Shown here: in pieces, positions 1 to 6,023 of the stretch
Layout: the number at the start of each line of letters is the position of its first letter
Numbering within the stretch: position 1 is the first letter of the stretch
Assembly: GCA_002384315.1 (NCBI GenBank)
Contig: DGBL01000096.1
Coordinates: forward strand, 1-6,978
Length of the DNA: 6,978 nt
Reading direction: 5' to 3'
Source: Micrococcaceae bacterium UBA4005
GTDB taxonomy: Bacteria > Actinomycetota > Actinomycetes > Actinomycetales > Micrococcaceae
Translations under genes and position numbers: made by a program
Notes under the pieces: generated by a model
Database searches by the model: none
The model's input: the letters and a program-made list of their open reading frames with translations, nothing else
Told to the model about the DNA's origin: nothing

Positions 1-971
1 TCATCCCATTTCACGGTGTCCAGTTTGTCAGTGTAGGCGAGCCCCTTCGCTGCGGCGTCGAGCGCTTCAGGGTTGTATGCGACGCCCCAGTGATCAGCGG
101 CGAGGGCAGTGTTGAGGATTTCTTCGGCGTCAGCGACCTCTAACCCTGCAATGCCCGCCCAGAACGCAGCGGCTTCCTTCGGGTTTTCGTTGATCCAGTC
201 GATGGCGTCTGAGTAGCCCTGCAGCACGCCTTTGGCTACCTCAGGGTTCTGCTTGGCGTAGTCACGGCTGCTGATGATCAGCGTCTGCTGGTAGGACGGG
301 ACGAACTCCGCACTGGTGCCGATGACTTTGAGCTTGTCTGCATTCTCCAGCGCCACCCGCGGGGAGGAATACGCGACGTCCACCTCGCCGGCTTCCAGCA
401 GGGCGATACCTGCGCCGGTGCCGCCCGTCGGCGTCCGCTTGACCGCTTCAGGGTCCAGGCCTGCGCCCTCCGGAGTGAGGAAGCTCATCGCTTCGGTGAC
501 CGAGCCGGGATTAGTGAAGCCCCAGGTCGATTCTCCTGCATCCTTCAGGCTACTGAGAGCCGAGTCCTTCAGGGTCACCCATCCGACGTCGGACACGGAC
601 TGAATGCCGCCGCCGATCACCTGTACGGGCGCACCCTCGTTGAATCCCGAGACGATCGCCCCCGTGGCAACCTCCCCGAACGGGAGCTTGCCGGACACCA
701 CGTTCTGCAGAGTGGTTCCGCCACCCTCCGACGGGATGATCTCCTCGACTTCCACGCCCTGAGCCTTGAAGAATCCTTGATCCCGGGCTACTTCCCACGG
801 AAGCCCGTACAAGTCTTCCGGGTGAGTGACGGAGACCGTTACCGTGGTGAGCTCACCATCGGCTCCCGCTCCGCTGTCCGCACCCCCACCCCCGCAGGCG
901 GCGAGCGGGAGGACGATCAGGGCTGCCAATGCTGATGTGTAGGCTGAGGTGGATTTGGGCAGAATACGCAT
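1..971 (-). CDS. ABC-transporter substrate-binding lipoprotein, NMT1/SsuA-like (3' end missing)
   Basis: This reads as an extracytoplasmic solute-binding protein that captures a small molecule for an ABC importer. I translated 323 complete codons from the ATG at 969-971; the frame stays open through the left edge, so the C-terminus is missing. Residues 1-25 form a lipoprotein signal peptide: K6, a hydrophobic stretch 14-25, and lipobox LAAC with the lipidated cysteine at C26. A Gly/Ala/Ser-rich linker (27-40) follows. The mature part has NMT1/THI5/SsuA hallmarks: GLPWEVARDQGFFKAQGVEV at 56-75, a glycine-rich ligand-site loop around 82-86, LLEAGEVDVAYSSP at 191-204, and a helical stretch near 237-272 (NPEVAKGVLQGY). 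A GGAGG Shine-Dalgarno (976-980) lies 4 bases upstream. Permease and ATPase genes would be expected just beyond the left edge. The ligand is unknown; sulfonates, pyrimidine precursors and other nitrogen compounds are all carried by this superfamily. Its place beside the regulator suggests, but does not prove, that it feeds the plus-strand pathway. Confidence 0.88.
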   Translation of the reverse strand, partial: MRILPKSTSAYTSALAALIVLPLAACGGGGADSGAGADGELTTVTVSVTHPEDLYGLPWEVARDQGFFKAQGVEVEEIIPSEGGGTTLQNVVSGKLPFGEVATGAIVSGFNEGAPVQVIGGGIQSVSDVGWVTLKDSALSSLKDAGESTWGFTNPGSVTEAMSFLTPEGAGLDPEAVKRTPTGGTGAGIALLEAGEVDVAYSSPRVALENADKLKVIGTSAEFVPSYQQTLIISSRDYAKQNPEVAKGVLQGYSDAIDWINENPKEAAAFWAGIAGLEVADAEEILNTALAADHWGVAYNPEALDAAAKGLAYTDKLDTVKWD

Positions 972-1007
972 GGGGCCTCCAGTTGACGGCGATGTCACTT
1001 TGCAGAA

Positions 1008-1030
1008 TGTATACACATTTTATGTATACA
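1008..1030. promoter_or_regulatory. Paired TGTATACA palindromes upstream of the binding-protein gene (putative operator)
   Basis: TGTATACA is its own reverse complement and occurs at 1008-1015 and again at 1023-1030. Both copies sit inside the 9-base direct repeat ATGTATACA (1007-1015 and 1022-1030), so the centres are 15 bases apart. The flanks are A/T-rich in an otherwise GC-rich region. The pair lies 37-59 bases upstream of the binding-protein start codon on the minus strand, where a promoter or operator would sit. TATACA read on the minus strand could serve as a -10 hexamer, but no good -35 lies at the proper distance (TTGACC on that strand, plus 1053-1058, is too far). The core resembles operators of FCD-type GntR regulators; that link is inference, and no GntR gene is in the window. 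Confidence 0.5.
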
Positions 1031-1121
1031 ACGTGGCAGAGATCACGGCTACGGTCAACCAATTTAGACATATTTCGGGAACTTCGCCGATAAATGGCAT
1101 ACAACCAACGCGTCGACGCTC

Positions 1122-1144
1122 GCTGGTGCCGCCGGACGGCCAGC
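1122..1144 (-). terminator. GC-rich hairpin just after the pucR-like stop (weak terminator candidate)
   Basis: GCTGG (1122-1126) can pair with CCAGC (1140-1144). An inner CCG/CGG pairing (1129-1131 with 1137-1139) continues the stem after a 2-base bulge. The hairpin starts 3 bases beyond the regulator's stop codon, where a terminator could act on minus-strand transcription. There is no U-tract after it, so it is not a convincing intrinsic terminator. It may only slow readthrough or mark the mRNA end. Confidence 0.22.
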
Positions 1145-1146
1145 GG

Positions 1147-2634
1147 CTATTCCGCGATGATCCGTAACGCCATAAGACACGCAGCCTGCCCCTCCAGGGT
1201 GTTCAGTTTGAGCCGGAGGAGCCCTTCGAGCTTGGCGATGCGCTGACTGAGCGTGTTTCGGTGGATGAACAGGCTCGCGCACGCCCGCGACGGCTGACAG
1301 TCGTGCTCCACATATGATTCCAGCGTAGGCATCAGGTGACCTGCATGTGCCTCGTCGTAGGCAATCACCGGAGCCAGCAGGCGCATCGCCGCAGCCCGGG
1401 CTCCGTGGGTCGCAGTCGAGGCGATCAGTGCACCGATGGAAAGTTCCGGAGCGACGGTTGGCTGGCGGACGCTCCGTAGCATTTCACGGGCCTGATATAC
1501 ACCCAGGCGAAGTTCATCCCCGCTGTTGCACGGCCCCTTGAGGACTATCGGCTGGCGTGGCATTTGGCGGGCGAACCGACCAAGAAGCATGGCTGCGACG
1601 TCGTCGTTTCGGCCCGCCAATTCCGCCGTCGGCTTCTGCACGAAAGCGAACAGGATTCCTTCCCGCACCAGAAGACGAACCTCGGTGAACATCGCCTGGA
1701 GCATCAGCCTGATCCGCCAGGCGCTGGAGAGGTTCGCGTGGTCGATGCTGACTGTGAGGACAAATGTCTGGGCGGAGGCATCGAGACCGGTGGAGGCAAG
1801 AGTACGGGTGAATTCCTCCAGTGCCACACTCCCCCAGTCCGATGCGTCGTCGAGCAGTTTCTCTAGCTCCTGCTGCCGCTGCGAATCCGCCTGGAAAGCG
1901 GTTTTCAGCTGAACTGCGATGATCGACGCGGCAGGGCCTAACAAGGTGGTTACGGGGTAGTCTGCGCGGCTGTTTCGCACCACCAGCTCGAACGGATCCC
2001 CACTACCCATGGGCAGCGGGACAACGCTGTCATGGCTGCCCTCCGCAGCCTGCTGAAGGTCCTTCCGCGTCCAGGTCGAGGCTTCCGGAAATTTTGCGAT
2101 CACCGATCCAGCGGTGTCAAACACAGCCACCTCCGCCTGTGCCGCCGCGGCGGCCGCGGCGAGGATGGCTCCCAGCCCCGCCCCGGAGGACGACAACGCC
2201 GCGCATGCCTGGGCAAGCTCCCAGGACTTTGCCGTCGACGTGTACTGCTCGGCCTGCAGGACGTTGGTAACATGCCGGTGAACTTGGAGGAACGGAACGG
2301 CCTGGGGAATTTCCAGAAGCGGAACATCCTGCGCCGTCGCCGCCCGCACCAGGCCAGCCGGAATCAGCCGGTGTGCGGTTCCAGTACCAAAAGCAATCGC
2401 CGCGACCTCCGCCCGGACGAGCCGCTCCACGTAGGCAGCCCAAGTCCGGTCATCCTCGACATTCAATCCAATGCCGTTGGTCAACAGTAGGACATTGGCG
2501 CTCAGGAACGGAGTGGGATCCATGATTTCAGTCGGCGCACACCAGCTGATGGCCCGGGACAGCCTGACCTGAGAAGAAGGCGTATGCAACCGCAGTTGAA
2601 GGGAGTCCTCCGCCAATAGCTCCGCGATGATCAC
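1147..2634 (-). CDS. PucR-family transcriptional regulator
   Basis: This 495-residue cytoplasmic DNA-binding regulator has the three-part PucR layout. Residues ~1-125 match the PucR N-terminal sensing domain (LLLTNGIGLN at 49-58, then AAIAFGTGTAHRLIP at 78-92 and LLEIP at 106-110). A middle region of roughly 140-400 begins with a GGDEF-like/CdaR-type segment (AALSSSGAGLGAILA, then VAVFDTAGSVIAKFP). The C-terminal HTH_30 module covers ~419-495, with the helix-turn-helix around 451-472 (SLFIHRNTLSQRIAKLEGLL). The start is GTG (complement of 2632-2634), chosen because AGGAGGA lies 7 bases upstream. Its length is ordinary for the family. It is divergent from the plus-strand pxp-like operon and upstream of the binding-protein gene, so it is the obvious candidate regulator of both. 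PucR-type regulators often activate catabolic genes for purines and other nitrogen compounds in response to a pathway metabolite. That assignment of target and effector here is inference. Confidence 0.9.
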   Translation of the reverse strand: MIIAELLAEDSLQLRLHTPSSQVRLSRAISWCAPTEIMDPTPFLSANVLLLTNGIGLNVEDDRTWAAYVERLVRAEVAAIAFGTGTAHRLIPAGLVRAATAQDVPLLEIPQAVPFLQVHRHVTNVLQAEQYTSTAKSWELAQACAALSSSGAGLGAILAAAAAAAQAEVAVFDTAGSVIAKFPEASTWTRKDLQQAAEGSHDSVVPLPMGSGDPFELVVRNSRADYPVTTLLGPAASIIAVQLKTAFQADSQRQQELEKLLDDASDWGSVALEEFTRTLASTGLDASAQTFVLTVSIDHANLSSAWRIRLMLQAMFTEVRLLVREGILFAFVQKPTAELAGRNDDVAAMLLGRFARQMPRQPIVLKGPCNSGDELRLGVYQAREMLRSVRQPTVAPELSIGALIASTATHGARAAAMRLLAPVIAYDEAHAGHLMPTLESYVEHDCQPSRACASLFIHRNTLSQRIAKLEGLLRLKLNTLEGQAACLMALRIIAE

Positions 2635-2640
2635 TGGAAA

Positions 2641-2647
2641 TCCTCCT
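2641..2647 (-). promoter_or_regulatory. Strong Shine-Dalgarno fixing the GTG start of the PucR-like gene
   Basis: On the minus strand this reads AGGAGGA, close to a full match to the anti-Shine-Dalgarno, and it ends 6-7 bases before GTG at 2634-2632. No in-frame ATG competes nearby, so the GTG start is well supported. Confidence 0.75.
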
Positions 2648-2703
2648 ACTAGTGTGCAATTGCCTATTTTGACCTCCGATTATTAAGCAGAGGCCCACTA
2701 TTT

Positions 2704-2716
2704 ACCTATGATAGGT
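2704..2716. promoter_or_regulatory. 13-base inverted repeat overlapping a possible -10 (putative operator)
   Basis: ACCTAT (2704-2709), a central G (2710) and ATAGGT (2711-2716) form a perfect inverted repeat. An imperfect outer pairing of CCCAC (2694-2698) with GTGGG (2715-2719) nests around it. The repeat overlaps TATGAT (2707-2712), a candidate -10 for the plus-strand operon. A dimeric regulator bound here could therefore control initiation. The divergent PucR-like protein is the nearest candidate, but PucR-family sites have no single consensus I can match. Confidence 0.42.
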
Positions 2717-2734
2717 GGGTCTAGGCTGAAGCCC

Positions 2735-3496
2735 ATGACTGTGCCTGTGACCCCCGCCACGCCCGTAACCGCGCAGCCCACTATCAATTCCGACCTCGGC
2801 GAATCCCTAGGGCTTCACACCTTCGGCAATGACGACGAGTTATTGGCCGTCGTCGACGTCGCCAATGTCGCCTGCGGCTTCCATTCCGGGGACCCCGACA
2901 CGATGGCTGCCACCGTCGAGGCTGCCGGGCGCCACGGCGTCCGGGTTGGGGCCCACCCGGGGCTGCCGGACATCGTCGGATTCGGACGCCGGGAAATGAA
3001 ACTAACGCCAGTCGAGGTCGAAAACCTTCTCCTCTACCAAGTGGGGGCCCTCAGCGCCTACCTCCGCGCCACCGGGCTGGAGTTGAACCATATCAAGCCC
3101 CACGGATCGCTCTACGGAATGCTCGCCCGGGACAGCGAGCTGATGGGCGCCGCAGCCCGTGTTGCCGCGCTGTTCGGGGTGCCGTTCTACGGGCTGGCCG
3201 GAACCGAGCACCAGCGGGTCTGCGCCACGCACGGAGTGCCGTTTGTCGGCGAACTCTATGTGGATCTGAACTACAGCCCGCGCGGCGAACTGCTCATCCA
3301 GCGGCGTCCGGAGCCAACGGACCCACAGGCGGCGGCCCGCCGGGTAGCCCGGGCCCTGCGGAACGGCGAGGTCGATGCCGCGGACGGCACCGTACTCACA
3401 ATCGATTTCCAAAGTATTTGCGTCCACTCGGACGCCCCAAATTCCGTGGCTGTCGCCACCGCAGTGCGGGACGCCTTGTCCGCACCGCAGACCTAA
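2735..3496 (+). CDS. pxpA: PxpA-like 5-oxoprolinase/lactam hydrolase subunit A (LamB/YcsF family)
   Basis: This 253-residue LamB/YcsF protein is the hydrolase-side partner in PxpABC, which opens 5-oxoproline to glutamate with ATP. Visible family motifs are NSDLGES (18-24, usually NCDLGE), VANVACGFHSGDPDTM (42-57), VGAHPGLPDIVGFGRREM (71-88), YQVGAL (101-106), HIKPHGSLYG (119-128) and ICVHSDAPNSV (228-238). The usual E-x-FADR-x-Y motif is replaced by ELYVDLNY (173-180). I recall that variant from a divergent branch of the family, so the substrate may not be 5-oxoproline. An in-frame ATG at 2708 would add 9 residues, but it lies inside the inverted repeat and -10-like sequence and has no well-spaced Shine-Dalgarno. 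ATG 2735 has only AGG at 2723-2725. GTG at 2741 or 2747 remains possible, because the family core begins near residue 16. It heads a five-gene operon, 30 bases before the biotin-carrier gene. Confidence 0.88.
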   Translation: MTVPVTPATPVTAQPTINSDLGESLGLHTFGNDDELLAVVDVANVACGFHSGDPDTMAATVEAAGRHGVRVGAHPGLPDIVGFGRREMKLTPVEVENLLLYQVGALSAYLRATGLELNHIKPHGSLYGMLARDSELMGAAARVAALFGVPFYGLAGTEHQRVCATHGVPFVGELYVDLNYSPRGELLIQRRPEPTDPQAAARRVARALRNGEVDAADGTVLTIDFQSICVHSDAPNSVAVATAVRDALSAPQT

Positions 3497-3526
3497 CCCC
3501 GACGACGTCCGGAAAGGACACCCTCA

Positions 3527-3766
3527 ATGGCCGACATTATTTCCCCCCTGCCCGGCGTTTTCTACCGTAAGCCAGGTCCCGACAAGGTTCCTTACGCCGT
3601 GGAAGGAGAGCGCATCGAAGTCGGTCAGACCGTGGGCGTGGTCGAAATCATGAAGCAGTTCTCCGAGATCCGCAGTAGTGTCGCCGGAATCCTAGAGGCG
3701 TTCAATATCGAGGATTCCGGGACCGTCAACCCCGGAGACGTGATCGCTACCGTGAGCGAAGGCTGA
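3527..3766 (+). CDS. Short biotin/lipoyl carrier protein (BCCP-like)
   Basis: This 79-residue protein is a lone biotinyl/lipoyl-attachment domain with no Ala/Pro-rich N-terminal arm, about half the length of a typical AccB. It is expected to carry biotin on K43, within VVEIMKQFSEI (38-48), where most BCCPs have E-A/V-M-K-L/M. The preceding VEGERIEVGQTVGVVE and the following GTVNPGDVIATV match the two hammerhead half-motifs. The lysine-bearing turn is intact; Ile at the residue two before the lysine and Gln after it are unusual. The Shine-Dalgarno AAGGA (3514-3518) lies 8 bases before ATG. The stop is 2 bases before the biotin-carboxylase start, so the two are probably translated together. It likely shuttles carboxyl groups from the AccC-like enzyme to the PxpB/PxpC-like carboxyltransferase. 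Lipoylation in place of biotin is much less likely given these neighbours. Confidence 0.88.
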   Translation: MADIISPLPGVFYRKPGPDKVPYAVEGERIEVGQTVGVVEIMKQFSEIRSSVAGILEAFNIEDSGTVNPGDVIATVSEG

Positions 3767-3768
3767 GC

Positions 3769-5124
3769 GTGAAGAAAATTCTGATCGCCAACCGCGGCGA
3801 GATCGCCGTTCGCGTCATCCGTGCCGCGCGCGAACTCGGCATCCGGAGCGTTCTCGCCGCCAGCGAGCCGGACGCGCATTCCTACGCGGCCCATCTGGCC
3901 GACGAGGTGCAGATCATCGGCCCGGCTCCGGCGGCCAAAAGCTACCTCAACACCGAAGCGGTGGTGCAAGCGGCCGTGCAGAGCGGGTGCGATGCGCTGC
4001 ATCCGGGCTACGGCTTCCTGTCCGAAAATCCGTCCTTCGCCCGTTCCGTCGTGGCAGCTGGCCTCACCTGGGTTGGGCCTACGGCGGCGGCGATCGAGCT
4101 CATGGGCAACAAGTCCCGCGCACGGCAGGCAGCCCGCGACGCCGGCGTCCCCACCCTGCGCGGGAGTGACGGCGCCGTGGACAGCAGTATGGACCTAGCC
4201 GCCGTGGCCGCAACGGTAGGGTACCCGCTGGTGGTCAAAGCATCGGCCGGAGGCGGCGGGCGTGGCATCCGGCTGGTCACGGCTGAAGCGGACCTAGCCT
4301 CGACGGTGGATGTTGCACGGGCTGAAGCACAGGCCGCCTTCGGTGATTCAACGGTCTACCTCGAACAATTCGTCCACCGTGCGCGCCACGTCGAAGTCCA
4401 GATCATTGGCGACGGCGACCGCGTCCTCCATCTCGGCGACCGGGATTGCTCCCTGCAACGGAGGCAGCAAAAAATCGTGGAGGAAGCCCCGGCGCCGTCC
4501 CTTCCGGATCATGTACGTGCGACCATCCTCGCCTCCTCCATCGAACTCGGACTGCAGTGCCGGTACGTGGGATTGGGAACCGTGGAGTTCCTTTACGATC
4601 CGGTGGCCGAGGAAGCAGCGTTCATCGAGATGAACACAAGGCTGCAGGTGGAGCATCCGGTCACCGAGATGATCACCGGGCTGGACCTGGTGCGCGAGCA
4701 GTTGCTCGTGGCGGAGACCGGCACACTGCGCCTGGCACAGGATGACATCACGTTTACCGGTCACTCATTCGAATTTCGCATCAATGCTGAAGATCCTGAC
4801 AACGGCTTCATGCCCAGCCCCGGAACTCTTGAGCAGTTGGAGTGGCCCGGCGGGCCCGGCGTCCGTATCGACTCCGGCGTCGTGGCCGGGTCGACAGTCG
4901 CACCGTTCTACGACTCTTTGCTGGCCAAGATTGTCATCTGGAGCGCAACCCGCGAGGAAGCCCTCGCCCGGTCCATCCGCGCTCTTGGCGAAGTGCAGAT
5001 CGTGGGCGTAAAAACCACGCTTCCGCTGCTTAATTCTCTGCTCTGCCGCGAAGAGCTGGCCGCCGTGACACACCATTCAAAATTCATCGAATCCACCCCT
5101 GACTTGTTAGGAGCCCCTGCGTGA
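3769..5124 (+). CDS. accC: Biotin carboxylase subunit (AccC-like)
   Basis: This cytoplasmic enzyme uses ATP and bicarbonate to carboxylate biotin on the adjacent carrier. At 451 residues it is full length (E. coli AccC has 449). Domains in order: N-terminal biotin-carboxylase fold with ILIANRGEIAVRVIRA (4-19) and ALHPGYGFLSEN (76-87); ATP-grasp with K115, the GGGGRG loop (161-166) following K157, H207 (RHVEVQ), RRQQKIVEEAPAP (231-243) and EMNTRLQVEHPVTE (287-300); then the C-terminal domain with FRINAEDP (336-343). Residues equivalent to E. coli K238, E288, R292, E296 and R338 are all present. The E. coli H236 position is Q233, a spot that varies in other biotin carboxylases. GTG start, with GAAGG (3758-3762) 6 bases upstream. 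The symbol denotes family only: gene order says it serves the pxp-like complex, not fatty-acid synthesis, because no acetyl-CoA carboxyltransferase genes are present. Confidence 0.93.
   Translation: MKKILIANRGEIAVRVIRAARELGIRSVLAASEPDAHSYAAHLADEVQIIGPAPAAKSYLNTEAVVQAAVQSGCDALHPGYGFLSENPSFARSVVAAGLTWVGPTAAAIELMGNKSRARQAARDAGVPTLRGSDGAVDSSMDLAAVAATVGYPLVVKASAGGGGRGIRLVTAEADLASTVDVARAEAQAAFGDSTVYLEQFVHRARHVEVQIIGDGDRVLHLGDRDCSLQRRQQKIVEEAPAPSLPDHVRATILASSIELGLQCRYVGLGTVEFLYDPVAEEAAFIEMNTRLQVEHPVTEMITGLDLVREQLLVAETGTLRLAQDDITFTGHSFEFRINAEDPDNGFMPSPGTLEQLEWPGGPGVRIDSGVVAGSTVAPFYDSLLAKIVIWSATREEALARSIRALGEVQIVGVKTTLPLLNSLLCREELAAVTHHSKFIESTPDLLGAPA
5108..5113 (+). promoter_or_regulatory. Shine-Dalgarno fixing the GTG start of the PxpB-like gene
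   Basis: TAGGAG lies inside the last codons of the biotin-carboxylase gene, 7 bases before GTG at 5121. It supports the GTG start that overlaps the upstream TGA stop by 4 bases (GTGA), a classic arrangement for translational coupling. Confidence 0.7.
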
Positions 5125-6023
5125 GTGAAAACCTTGTCACAACAACCGCTGCCCGCTATACGTGGGGTGGCGACGAATTCCTCTTCATCGAGATTTCCGA
5201 GGACATGAGCCTTGCCGCGAACTTCACGGCAAATTCGATGGCCGCTGCGCTTGGCGGTCAGAACCTCGCGGGCATTACCGATATTTGTCCCGCAAATGCG
5301 TCACTTTTGGTCAGGTTCAACCCTGACCTCATCGCCCCCGATTTGCTCGAACAGACACTCCGCCAGATCGAGGACCAAGTTGTTCACAGTTCGGGTCAAG
5401 CTCTCCAGACCCGAATTATCGAAGTGCCGGTATGGTACGACGACCCCTACACCAACGAAACCGGAGCCCGCTTCCGCAGCGGCCATCAACGGCCCGAGGG
5501 TACCGACCTGGAATTCGCCGCAGCAGAAAACAACCTCGCATCGGTTGCAGAATTCATCACCCGCCACCACGAATCAGCCTGGCTAGTTTCAATGGTGGGT
5601 TTCGTCGCCGGTCTTCCGTTCATGTTCCAGATCGTCCCGCAGGACCAACAGCTCGAAGTTCCCAAGTATTTGAGCCCTCGCACCGACACCCCGGCGCTGA
5701 CTGTCGGCCACGGCGGATGCTTTGCCTGCATCTATTCGGTGCGCGGTGCCGGCGGATACCAGATGTTCGGGATCGCTGCGGCGCCCATCTTCGAGCCGGC
5801 GCAACGACTCAAGGACTTCCAGGATTTCATGGTGTTTTTCCGCCCCGGTGACATCGTCAAGTTCCGTCCCATCGACGAACCGGAGTATCAGCGTATCCAG
5901 GCAGAGGTCTCCGCCGGAACGTTCAGATACCGGCAAGCGCCTGTCACCTTCGACCTCCAGCGCGCGCTGGAGGACCCCGTCCAGTACAACAAAGACATCA
6001 TGGAGCAGCTCAATGGCGTTTAA
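5121..6023 (+). CDS. pxpB: PxpB-like carboxyltransferase subunit (CT_C_D/AHS1/KipI family), extended form
   Basis: This 300-residue protein belongs to the allophanate hydrolase subunit 1/KipI/PxpB family, whose fold forms subdomains C and D of the urea-carboxylase carboxyltransferase. It pairs with the PxpC-like product of the next gene. Recognisable parts are IIEVPVWYDD (99-108), TDLEFAA (128-134), FITRHHESAWLVSMVGFVAG (145-164, the family's H...Y-V-GF-PG region), VPKYLSPRTDTPALTVGHGG (180-199), YSVRGAGGYQMFGI (205-218, usually PGGW-LIG) and FRPGDIVKF (240-248). It is ~60-80 residues longer than E. coli PxpB (~218) or B. subtilis KipI (~240). The extra length is an insertion around 107-127 before the conserved DLE and a C-terminal tail after ~255. 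I recall similar long forms beside biotin carboxylase genes in other bacteria. The gene overlaps both neighbours, by 4 and 11 bases, and starts with GTG. B. subtilis KipI also inhibits a sporulation kinase, a role not expected here. Confidence 0.87.
   Translation: MSENLVTTTAARYTWGGDEFLFIEISEDMSLAANFTANSMAAALGGQNLAGITDICPANASLLVRFNPDLIAPDLLEQTLRQIEDQVVHSSGQALQTRIIEVPVWYDDPYTNETGARFRSGHQRPEGTDLEFAAAENNLASVAEFITRHHESAWLVSMVGFVAGLPFMFQIVPQDQQLEVPKYLSPRTDTPALTVGHGGCFACIYSVRGAGGYQMFGIAAAPIFEPAQRLKDFQDFMVFFRPGDIVKFRPIDEPEYQRIQAEVSAGTFRYRQAPVTFDLQRALEDPVQYNKDIMEQLNGV

Larger units (their letters stand above)
2635..2734. promoter_or_regulatory. Divergent control region between the regulator and the pxp-like operon
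   Basis: This 100-base stretch separates two divergently transcribed units and should hold both promoters. It is noticeably A/T-richer than the flanking genes. Visible elements are GCAATTGC (2656-2663, palindromic), ACTAGT (2648-2653, palindromic), a TTGACC hexamer (2669-2674, plus strand), TAATAAT read on the minus strand (plus 2680-2686), and TATGAT (2707-2712, plus strand). TTGACC and TATGAT are 32 bases apart, too far for one sigma-70-type promoter. The operon promoter may therefore lack a good -35 and depend on an activator, which would fit a PucR-type regulator. The promoter assignments are inference. Confidence 0.5.

Noticed and set aside
1..3. TCA at the left edge, a TGA on the minus strand, as the stop of the binding-protein gene
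   Set aside because: Counting codons from ATG 971 puts the last complete codon at 3-5, so this TGA is out of frame and the gene continues past the edge.
983..1015. TTGACG (983-988) with TATACA (1010-1015) as a plus-strand promoter
   Set aside because: The spacing is 21 bases and no plus-strand gene follows; both neighbouring genes run on the minus strand.
550..1282. Several short open frames on both strands around the start of the binding-protein gene
   Set aside because: They overlap the well-supported lipoprotein or regulator genes in other frames, and their translations have no domain-like features.
2142..2163. GC-only run with palindromic GCGGCCGC
   Set aside because: It is explained by an alanine-rich helix (about residues 159-165) of the PucR-like protein, encoded by GCN codons.
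2032..2490. 152-residue open frame on the plus strand
   Set aside because: It is antisense to the PucR-like coding region and Arg/Pro/Gly-rich in the way of GC-rich shadow frames.
2669..2712. TTGACC (2669-2674) and TATGAT (2707-2712) as one sigma-70-type promoter
   Set aside because: The 32-base spacing is nearly twice the usable 16-18 bases.
3769..5124. A fatty-acid-synthesis acetyl-CoA carboxylase operon
   Set aside because: No accA, accD or acyl-CoA carboxyltransferase is present; the flanking genes are the LamB/YcsF, CT_C_D and CT_A_B families.
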